A DNA stretch of 64,000 nucleotides, from contig NZ_FWFF01000019.1 in assembly GCF_900163715.1 (NCBI RefSeq), positions 1 to 64,000 of the forward strand, written 5' to 3'. The notes below the pieces were generated by a model that was not told where the DNA came from, made no database searches, and saw only the letters and a program-made list of their open reading frames with translations. Source of the stretch: Brevibacterium yomogidense (GTDB lineage Bacteria; Actinomycetota; Actinomycetes; Actinomycetales; Brevibacteriaceae). This document shows, in pieces, positions 26,207-33,030 of the stretch (the first letter of the stretch is position 1; each line of letters opens with the position of its first letter). The translations under genes and the position numbers were made by a program.

Positions 26207-26370
26207 GGACCTTGGAATGACTATCCCCGCTTCCGACAGGAGCTGCGGAGCGTGTGCTCGTACTGCCCGGCGCCACAGTGAACCGGACTTCTATGCCTCG
26301 CAGCTCGGATGTCAACCAGCCTAGGAACAACTGTTACCTGTGTCACTGTCTCGCGATGAGGCAGTTAGCG

Positions 26371-26402
26371 TGCGGTGACTTCCCATCTGGGAAGTCACCG
26401 CA
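26371..26402. terminator. Perfect 15-bp inverted repeat after the PucR-type gene
   Basis: Arms 26371-26385 and 26388-26402 are perfect complements with two bases between. The repeat begins at the base next to the stop codon of the regulator gene and lies 165 bp upstream of the binding-protein start. It may end regulator transcription or act as an operator for the ABC operon. Confidence 0.6.
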
Positions 26403-27773
26403 TCAGTATCGCGATGCGGGAGAGATGAACGCGAGGTAGATGATGACTTTCGACGCGAATGAGGGTATCTCGAGTCCTGTCAGGTGTGAGATCCGGTGGA
26501 GCCGGTCACTGACCGTCCGACGGTCCACCTGGAGCATCTCCGCAGTTGCGGAGGCGTTGCAATCACTGAGTGCATAGGTGCGTGCGGTCGTCACCAACTC
26601 TGGCTCAGCTCGTTCCAGCTCCTGTGCGATGAATGCCGCGTACGCCCGGAACGACTGACTATCGTCGCGGAACAGCAGAATGGTGCTCGCAGGCGCTTCC
26701 CTACGGGTGAGGACCTGCTGCGTGCCCGGTGATGCTTGGTCAGCGAGCGCGAGCATCACGCTCGCTTCGCGAGACGCGCGCTCGTCGTTGACGGCAGAAG
26801 ACTCCGCTGCCGCACCGTCCGCTATAGCGGACCCGATGCCGATCTTCAGATTCCATTGAAGCTGGAGGAGAGCTCGCCGAGCAACTGCTGCTGCCGACGG
26901 CAAGTCCGGAACCTGGGTGGCCCTCGCATGGATGGAGAGCTCGACATCGCTTGCAGTCTCGACGGCGCTGACGTGCGACGCGACGATCTCGGGCCATTCG
27001 ACTTCGATCTGCCTCACGAGAGACCAGCCGACCCTTCTCGCAATGCTCGAATAGTCGACGACTGGATTTGCTGAGGGAAGATGGAAGACCGTTTTGAAAC
27101 AGATACTGTGAGACGGCTGGCCGTCACCGGAGGGTCCGGAGGATTCGGAGGCATGAGAATGAACGCTCTCCTTCGACAGGGGTACTCGCACGGTCCGCGA
27201 GTGATGAACGATCTTCTCCCTGTGCTCGTTCATCTCGCCGAAGAACAGCATGTAGAGCTTATCCGCGATCATCGCAGTGAGCTCCTCTGAGAACAGCCCA
27301 GCACTGCTTCCCGACGACGTGGAGTTCACGAAGTGCACGAAGGCGAAAGCAGTGCCGTGATACACGAGTGGAACAACTGTGCGCTGGTACTTCACAGACC
27401 GATCGCCCGTGAGAGCGGCATAGGCGGAGGACTGCTTCCGCCAGTTCTCCAGTGCAGTGGAGAAGCCGGGTGCGGCGGGGGTGGAGAGCGGAGTGAAGTC
27501 ATTCCTCCAGTCGTCGTGAGTGGGGCGGCTCGGGGCGAAGAGCAGATGGCCGTGTATGTCCTCGATATACACCGAGCAGGTCAGGGCGCACGCGAGATAC
27601 TCGAGGGTCGCCGTCATCGCTCGATGTCGTGGAGTCCGCAAGTCCACCTGCAGCTGCTCGACATCGATCGCAGTGCGCCTGGGCGACTGATGCAGTGAGA
27701 ACTCGGTTTCCTTCGGTCCCCGGCCCCAGTGCGCTGCAGGGTCCGACGGTGGCCGCGCGCGATTGGTGCTCAT
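26403..27773 (-). CDS. PucR-type transcriptional regulator
   Basis: About 456 residues. The C terminus has the PucR-type HTH (YALSDCNASATAEMLQVDRR followed by TVSDRLHRISHLTGLEIP). The upstream half holds a GAF- or PAS-like sensory region (CSVYIEDIHGHLLFAPSRP) and a GGDEF-like CdaR region. PucR/CdaR proteins usually activate catabolic operons in response to their substrate. It is encoded on the same strand just upstream of the ABC operon and amidohydrolase, so it likely controls them. No good ribosome-binding site is seen; the start could also be 27821. Confidence 0.82.
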   Translation of the reverse strand: MSTNRARPPSDPAAHWGRGPKETEFSLHQSPRRTAIDVEQLQVDLRTPRHRAMTATLEYLACALTCSVYIEDIHGHLLFAPSRPTHDDWRNDFTPLSTPAAPGFSTALENWRKQSSAYAALTGDRSVKYQRTVVPLVYHGTAFAFVHFVNSTSSGSSAGLFSEELTAMIADKLYMLFFGEMNEHREKIVHHSRTVRVPLSKESVHSHASESSGPSGDGQPSHSICFKTVFHLPSANPVVDYSSIARRVGWSLVRQIEVEWPEIVASHVSAVETASDVELSIHARATQVPDLPSAAAVARRALLQLQWNLKIGIGSAIADGAAAESSAVNDERASREASVMLALADQASPGTQQVLTRREAPASTILLFRDDSQSFRAYAAFIAQELERAEPELVTTARTYALSDCNASATAEMLQVDRRTVSDRLHRISHLTGLEIPSFASKVIIYLAFISPASRY

Positions 27774-27905
27774 GACTTCGAGCGTAACTGCCGAGCGAAC
27801 GCCGTTGATATGGCCCCACATTCGAACTGGCGGGTGTTCCGATTGTGCGCGACATGCGAGGACCCGGTCCCCGGGATGCTGGCCGTCAGCGGAGGGTCGG
27901 GTGGC

Positions 27906-27948
27906 TCAGTGCTTGAAGTGGACGAAGAGCCGACCGTGGTTCTTGCTG
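27906..27948. repeat. Right direct repeat (attR-like), 3' end of the smr-like gene
   Basis: Identical to 19351-19393 over 43 bp. Here it is part of the intact smr-like gene and includes its stop codon. A 25-bp sequence just inside the island (27880-27904) matches 27118-27142 at 22 positions. Confidence 0.85.
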
Positions 27949-28157
27949 TCCTTCTCGACCCGGTGATAGCGCGCCTTGACGTCCTTGCGATCGAGATACC
28001 GCAGCACCCGCTTCTTCAGCTGTCCGCTGCCCTTGCCGGGGATGATCTCGACAGTCTTCGTCTTAGTGCGTTCCGCTTCGTCGAGGATGTCGCTCAGGGC
28101 TCGATCGATGTCAGTGCCCTTGTTGAAGATGTCGTGCAGGTCGAGCTTGAGCTTCAT
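27906..28157 (-). CDS. Small Smr-domain protein
   Basis: An 83-residue protein consisting of one Smr domain: KLKLDLHDIFNKGTDIDRAL, the core EIIPGKGSGQLKKRVLRYL (the usual Smr core is HGxGxGxL) and a final strand GRLFVHFKH. Smr domains are nucleic-acid-binding or nuclease modules related to the MutS2 C terminus. The leading HG of the core is PG here. The 3' end serves as the integration point of the island; the gene remains complete because the repeat restores its end. Confidence 0.82.
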   Translation of the reverse strand: MKLKLDLHDIFNKGTDIDRALSDILDEAERTKTKTVEIIPGKGSGQLKKRVLRYLDRKDVKARYHRVEKDSKNHGRLFVHFKH

Positions 28158-28278
28158 CTCTCCAGCGTAGACGGAGTTCCATGGGTGGGCGGGATGAGCG
28201 CGATTCACCCGATCGTCGTCCTCTGGCCATGCCATATGTCCGTGGCTGGGAATAGAGTGGACGGCGGCAGTGAGAACA

Positions 28279-28296
28279 CTCAGCATCGGTGCTGAG
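28279..28296 (+). promoter_or_regulatory. 5'-UTR hairpin before the nucleotidase gene
   Basis: CTCAGCA-TCGG-TGCTGAG, a perfect seven-pair stem with a four-base loop, lies 31 nt before the start codon. Its function is unknown. Confidence 0.5.
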
Positions 28297-28327
28297 TCTG
28301 AGCATCGATGCACTCGAGGAGATCCGT

Positions 28328-30439
28328 ATGATTCGTCCGACCGTCCCCGCCGCGCTGGCAGCCGCAGCACTCGTGGTGGGGCCCGCGGCCTCGGCCACGG
28401 CGATGCCTGCACCGCAGGCTCTGTCCATGTCAGTCCTCGCGACGAGCGATGTCCACGGCCACGCCCTCAACTGGGACTACTTCACCGACTCGCCCTACCC
28501 GGCGGGTGAGGAGCTGGGCCTGGACCGGGCGAAGACCGTCGTCGACGGCATCCGTGCGGAGAAGGGCGAGGAGTCGGTCCTGCTGGTCGACAACGGCGAC
28601 TCCATCCAGGGCAACCCGCTCACGTCCTACTACTCGGCGACGGAACCGGTGACGGAGTCCGGCCTGGACCACCCGATGGCCGTGGCGAACGACCTCATGG
28701 GCTACGACGCGCAGGTGGTCGGCAACCACGAGTACAACTACGGCCTCGACATGCTCGACTACTACGAGGGACAGGTCGACTTCCCGCTGCTGGCTGCGAA
28801 CGCGGTCGACACGGCCAGCGGAGACCCGTACAGCGAGCCCACCGCCTTGATCGAACGGGAGATCGACGGGGAGACCGTCACGGTCGGCGTCATCGGGCTC
28901 ACGACACCCGGCTCGCGGATCTGGGACAAGAAGCATCTCGAGGGCGCGATCGAGTTCGAGGACATGGTCACCTCCGCACAGACGTACGCGCCGCAGCTCA
29001 AGGAAGAGGGCGCGGACGTCGTCATCGCGCTCGCCCACAGCGGGAAGGATCCCCAGGGGCAGGAGTGGGATCCGTCCCTGCTCCAGGAGAACCTCTCGCG
29101 CACCGTCGCGGAGCAGGTGCCGGAGATCGACGTGCTGGTCGCCGGGCACTCACACCTCGACGAGCCCTCCGAGGTCGTCACTCAGTCGGACGGCTCGCAG
29201 GCACTCATCACTCAGCCGAACTACTGGGCCCGGTCCGTGTCCGAGGTCGAACTCAGCCTCGTGCCGGAGACGGACGGCGACGGATTCGCGGTCGACTGGG
29301 ACGAAGCCGTGCCATCGGTGACGCCGCACTACCTGCAGGGCGATGTCGCGGAGAGCCAGGAGATGGCCGACGCCCTGTCCGACTATCACGACGAGACGGT
29401 CGACTACGTCAACCAGACGATCGCGCAGGCCTCGGAGACGATGAGCGCGGAGACCTCGCGCTACGAGGACACGGCGATCCTGGACTTCATCGGCCACATC
29501 ATGACGGAGAAGACTGCGGAGGGGCTGGCCGGCACCGAGTACGAGGATCTGCCAGTGCTCGCCCAGACCTCGCCCTTCAGCCGCGACGCGGTCTTCAGCG
29601 AGGGCGACGTGACGGTCCGCGACGTCGCCGCCCTCTACGTCTTCGACAACACCCTGGCCGGGGTGACGATGAACGGCGCGCAGCTCAAGGACTACCTCGA
29701 GTACGCCGCCCGCTTCTACGACCAGGTCGACGAGGGCGCGGACTTCGATCCCGAAGAGGTCTCCAACGCCTACGACGAGGTCGACGGCCGCGACATCCCG
29801 GACTACGCATACGACGCGCTGACCGGCGTCGACTACGACATCAACATCTCGAAGCCGCTGGGCGAGCGCATCGAGAACATCCGCATGGCCGACGGCACGG
29901 AGGTCGCGGAAGACGACGAATTCGTTCTCGCGATCAACAACTATCGCCAGTCGGGTGGCAGCGGCTACCCGGTGGACGGCCTCGATGAGGTCTACAACGA
30001 GCAGGTCGCGATCCGCGAGGCGCTCATCGACTGGGCGGTCGAGAAGCAGGTCATCGATCCGGACGACTTCCACGAGCAGAACTGGCTGCTCACCAGCGAG
30101 TCGATCGACCGCAGCGAGCCGGAGCCCACGGATGATCCGACGGACGGGCCGTCGGACGACCCGTCGGATGACCCGTCCGGCGAACCCACGGACCAGCCCT
30201 CTGATCAGCCGAGCGACGACCCCTCTGATCGGCCGGAAGACGGTGACGACGGCGATGACGGTCGTGATGACGACGGGCGTGATGATGACGGTCGCGAGGA
30301 TGAGGGACGCGAGGATGACCGCGACGACGACAGCCGCCTGCCGCGGACCGGTGCGGAGTTCGTCGGTGTGATCGGCGCGGCCATCGCGCTCGCGGGCCTC
30401 GGCACCGCTGCGGTGATCGCAAGCCGCAGGCGTCGCTGA
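28328..30439 (+). CDS. Cell-wall-anchored 5'-nucleotidase/2',3'-cyclic phosphodiesterase
   Basis: A 703-residue secreted metallophosphoesterase. A signal peptide (residues 1-25) is followed by the calcineurin-like domain with SDVHGHA (Asp41, His43), DNGDS (Asp91), GNHEYNYG (Asn133, His134), ALAHSG and AGHSHLD. The 5'-nucleotidase C-terminal domain has the NNYRQSGGSG substrate motif. Then comes an Asp/Pro/Ser stalk that turns into Asp/Gly/Arg repeats, and the sortase signal LPRTG (671-675) with hydrophobic segment and RRRR tail. It should release nucleosides and phosphate from external nucleotides at the wall. The start is set by GAGGAG before 28328. Confidence 0.93.
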   Translation: MIRPTVPAALAAAALVVGPAASATAMPAPQALSMSVLATSDVHGHALNWDYFTDSPYPAGEELGLDRAKTVVDGIRAEKGEESVLLVDNGDSIQGNPLTSYYSATEPVTESGLDHPMAVANDLMGYDAQVVGNHEYNYGLDMLDYYEGQVDFPLLAANAVDTASGDPYSEPTALIEREIDGETVTVGVIGLTTPGSRIWDKKHLEGAIEFEDMVTSAQTYAPQLKEEGADVVIALAHSGKDPQGQEWDPSLLQENLSRTVAEQVPEIDVLVAGHSHLDEPSEVVTQSDGSQALITQPNYWARSVSEVELSLVPETDGDGFAVDWDEAVPSVTPHYLQGDVAESQEMADALSDYHDETVDYVNQTIAQASETMSAETSRYEDTAILDFIGHIMTEKTAEGLAGTEYEDLPVLAQTSPFSRDAVFSEGDVTVRDVAALYVFDNTLAGVTMNGAQLKDYLEYAARFYDQVDEGADFDPEEVSNAYDEVDGRDIPDYAYDALTGVDYDINISKPLGERIENIRMADGTEVAEDDEFVLAINNYRQSGGSGYPVDGLDEVYNEQVAIREALIDWAVEKQVIDPDDFHEQNWLLTSESIDRSEPEPTDDPTDGPSDDPSDDPSGEPTDQPSDQPSDDPSDRPEDGDDGDDGRDDDGRDDDGREDEGREDDRDDDSRLPRTGAEFVGVIGAAIALAGLGTAAVIASRRRR

Positions 30440-30475
30440 GCGTCGTTCACGACGGGCTTCGCTATGCTCCGGCGC

Positions 30476-31576
30476 ATGAGCGTCGAGGTTATCGTCAATC
30501 CCGTGCACCCGGAGGGCCTGCAGGCGTGTGAGCGCGTGCAGGCCCTCTGTGCACGCACGGGCGTGCCTGTGCGTGTGCGCCCGACGTCGATCGCCCGTCC
30601 GTACGGCAATCCCGCTCCCGAGGCCGCACTCACCGTGGTCATCGGCGGCGACGGCACGCTGCGCGAGGTCGCAGGCGCGCTGGTGGGTGCCCCGGGCTGG
30701 CGAGGCGCGCTTCTGCCTGTGCCGACGGGAACGGCAGACCTCTTCGCCCTCAACGTCGGCATCCGGCGGACTGCTGACGGACTGAGAGTCCTGGAGGATG
30801 TGCTGGGGGGCGAGGTCACCTCTCGCTCCGTCATCCACTGCGACCTCGGGTGGGCGACGCTCGAGCGTGCAGGGGGAGGGGCCTCGGCAGGTGGTACGGC
30901 CTCGGTAGGAGGCAGGACCTCGGCGGAGCAGCCGTTCCTCGTGACCGCGGGGATCGGCCACAGCGGAGGCGCGCTCCTGCGCACGCCCGGATGGGCGAAG
31001 GACGTGGGCGGAGCCGCAGGCTACGGTGTCGGCGCGCTGACCCGGCTGACGGCGAGTCCGCTCCCAGTGACCGTCAGCGCGGGGGAGGGAGCGGACCGAG
31101 TGGACCGGGACCTCGGCGTGTGGGCCGTGGAGTTCGGGAACATCTCGCACATCCCGTACGGGATCACGGTGTTCCCCCACGGGGGAGTGCGCACAGGAGA
31201 ACTCGCGGGTCTTCTCGTCGTGCCGAGCTCCGGCCGTGAGGAGTCTTCGGCGGGCGCATGGTCCTCTGTGGGCGCAAGGCCCTCTACGGGCACGAAGCCT
31301 TGTGTCCGAACGGGGTCGGTTGCACGGACTGTCTTGGGTGCTCGGTCGGTCCCTGCTGCTCGGACCGTCCCGTCGTGGGGTCGGATCTTCCAGGCGGGGA
31401 TCTGTGGCGGGCACGAACGAGTCGACGACCTCGACCTCATGAGTGTCACGAGTGCGCGGGTGCGAAGCATCCGCCCTCTGCCGGTGCACCTGGACGGAGA
31501 GGCAGCGGGGCTGGTCACGTCGCTGCAGGTGCGAGTCGCACCGGAGGCCCTACCGGTCGTCGTTCCCAACAGGTGA
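30476..31576 (+). CDS. Diacylglycerol/sphingosine-type lipid kinase
   Basis: A 366-residue lipid kinase of the DAGK catalytic family. The ATP-site motif VVIGGDGTLREV, the LLPVPTGTADLFALNVG motif and the membrane-lipid enzyme C terminus (PLPVHLDGEAAGLVTSL) are present. Two low-complexity insertions interrupt the fold: three 18-bp units at 30878-30931 and about seven degenerate 18-bp units at 31241-31366 (hexapeptides such as ESSAGA, WSSVGA and RPSTGT). Both fall between conserved strands. The start at 30476 (MSVEVIVNP) is family-typical. Confidence 0.88.
   Translation: MSVEVIVNPVHPEGLQACERVQALCARTGVPVRVRPTSIARPYGNPAPEAALTVVIGGDGTLREVAGALVGAPGWRGALLPVPTGTADLFALNVGIRRTADGLRVLEDVLGGEVTSRSVIHCDLGWATLERAGGGASAGGTASVGGRTSAEQPFLVTAGIGHSGGALLRTPGWAKDVGGAAGYGVGALTRLTASPLPVTVSAGEGADRVDRDLGVWAVEFGNISHIPYGITVFPHGGVRTGELAGLLVVPSSGREESSAGAWSSVGARPSTGTKPCVRTGSVARTVLGARSVPAARTVPSWGRIFQAGICGGHERVDDLDLMSVTSARVRSIRPLPVHLDGEAAGLVTSLQVRVAPEALPVVVPNR
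31241..31366 (+). repeat. 18-bp repeat insertion in the lipid kinase gene
   Basis: Seven consecutive 18-bp units, the first three clearly related and the rest progressively degenerate, all in frame. Confidence 0.65.
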
Positions 31577-31676
31577 CGACGACGGGGCCTCATGCACTGA
31601 GGTTCCGATTCCACTGCTGGCAGCAGATTGCGAGGGTTCCCGCACGGCGACGATGTGATGGCACCTGCGCTCGCTA

Positions 31677-31702
31677 CCAACACTTTCAAGAGAAAGTGTT
31701 GG
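31677..31702. promoter_or_regulatory. Operator-like palindrome before the Fic gene
   Basis: CCAACACTTTC-AAGA-GAAAGTGTTGG is a perfect 11-bp inverted repeat with a 4-bp spacer, 12 bp before the Fic start codon. The Fic protein ends in a winged-helix-like domain, so autoregulation is possible. Confidence 0.7.
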
Positions 31703-31714
31703 CATGATTGCCTC

Positions 31715-32980
31715 ATGGCAACACTGAGTACCGATGGAGGGACCCCGATCCCGATCGACCCGGTGCGCTGGGAGACCCGTTCGTGGACGCCTCGCGCTCC
31801 GCAGATCCACTCGCGAGCCGAGGTGCGCAGGCAGACCGGCGACTACTCCTCGGCGGTCACCGCGCCGATCGCCGCACACGACATTGTGATGGCTGCGGCC
31901 GACCTCGCCGATGTTGAGGACGCTACGAGAGCCCTCGTCGAGTTCGATGCTCATGCACGGACCGCGCTGGTCGGTGACGGAGGAGATCGCGGCGTCGCGA
32001 TCGGGCCGATGTCAGCGATCCTGCTGCGCACGGAGAGTGCGTCGAGCTCGCAGATCGAGCAGCTGACGACGAGTGCGAAGCAACTCGCTCTGGCTGAGCT
32101 CGATGAGACGAACGGGGCCAATGCGGAGACCGTACTCGGCAATGTGCGGGCGATGGAGGCCGCGCTGCGCCTGGCGGACGAGCTCAGTATCGATTCGGTC
32201 CTGGCGATGCATCGGGAGCTGCTGCGCCACTAGTACCTGCTGGCGGATGAGGCTGGGACGTTCCGCACAGAGCAGGTCTGGATCGGCCCCGGTGAGGCCG
32301 GTCCGCGCACTGCCCAGTTCGTCCCTCCTCACCACAGCCGGGTGGCAGACGGACTCGCCGATGTCGTCGCTTTCGCTCAGCGCGATGATCTGCCGGTGCT
32401 CGTGCAAGTCGCGATCGCTCACGCGCAGTTCGAAATCATCCATCCGTTCGTCGACGGCAATGGCCGTACAGGTCGTGCGCTTGCGCAGTCGATGATCCGG
32501 AACAAGGCGCTCCTCGTCAGTGCGACGGTGCCGATCTCCGCTGGGCTCCTCGTCGACACCGAGCGTTATTTCACAGCGCTTGACGAGTTCCGCGCCGGCG
32601 ATGCAGGGCCGATCGTTCGTCGGTTCGCCGGTGCCGCGCGGATCGCTGCGACGACGGGAACAAGACTCGTCGATGACCTCGTCGGCGTGTTCACTGACTC
32701 CTGGGAGCGGCTGCAGGGGATCAGAGCACACGCGACTGCGCGTCGGCTCATCCCACACTTCATCGCGCAACCCGTCGTCAATGCGAAGCACGTCCAGACC
32801 GCGCTGGGAGTCGGCGAGATGGCGACGCTGCGTGCTCTGGACACACTGAGTGACCGAGGAGTGCTCCGTGAGCGGACCGGACGGTCGCGCGGCCGCGTGT
32901 GGGAGCATCCTGGCGTCATCGGAGTGCTCGACGAATACGCAGAGACGATCCGCCGCATGGGTCGGGGAGCCGGTCGGTGA
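31715..32980 (+). pseudogene. Fic-domain protein gene interrupted by an in-frame TAG
   Basis: A 421-codon frame encoding a Fic/DOC AMP-transferase-like protein, broken only by TAG at 32231-32233 (codon 173). Before the stop are an N-terminal Fic_N region and the inhibitory-helix motif SSSQIE. After it are the typical FRTEQVWIGPGEAGPRTAQF, the complete catalytic motif HPFVDGNGRTGR (from residue 243) and a C-terminal winged-helix region (NAKHVQTALGVGEMATLRAL). Nothing else is damaged. It may be a recent nonsense mutation, a read-through case or a sequencing error. A GTG at 32342 could restart the catalytic part without the inhibitory helix. Confidence 0.85.
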
Positions 32981-33030
32981 GCTGATCGAGCCGGCTGAGG
33001 GTTCGTGTCCGTGGAAGTACGCTTTGCAGT

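Larger units (their letters stand above)
19351..27948. mobile_element. Genomic island at the 3' end of an Smr-domain gene
   Basis: An 8.6-kb segment flanked by 43-bp perfect direct repeats (19351-19393 and 27906-27948). The right repeat is the last 14 codons of the smr-like gene with its stop; the left repeat is the same sequence detached from the gene and followed by the SnoaL gene's ribosome-binding site. Inside are an amidohydrolase, a four-gene peptide-type ABC transporter and a PucR-type regulator, all on the minus strand and visibly lower in G+C than the flanks. No recombinase gene is present. Confidence 0.8.

Noticed and set aside
19394..27905. A transposon with terminal inverted repeats as the carrier of the island
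   Set aside because: No inverted repeats were found at the boundaries and there is no transposase; the ends are long direct repeats matching a gene 3' end, as in site-specific integration.
30514..30660. GC-rich alternating GTGCG tracts in the lipid kinase gene as a repeat element
   Set aside because: The tract encodes the conserved start of the kinase domain and has no regular period.
31715..32980. Selenocysteine or pyrrolysine decoding at the Fic TAG
   Set aside because: The stop is TAG (not TGA), homologues would not have a special residue at this linker position, and no decoding genes are visible.
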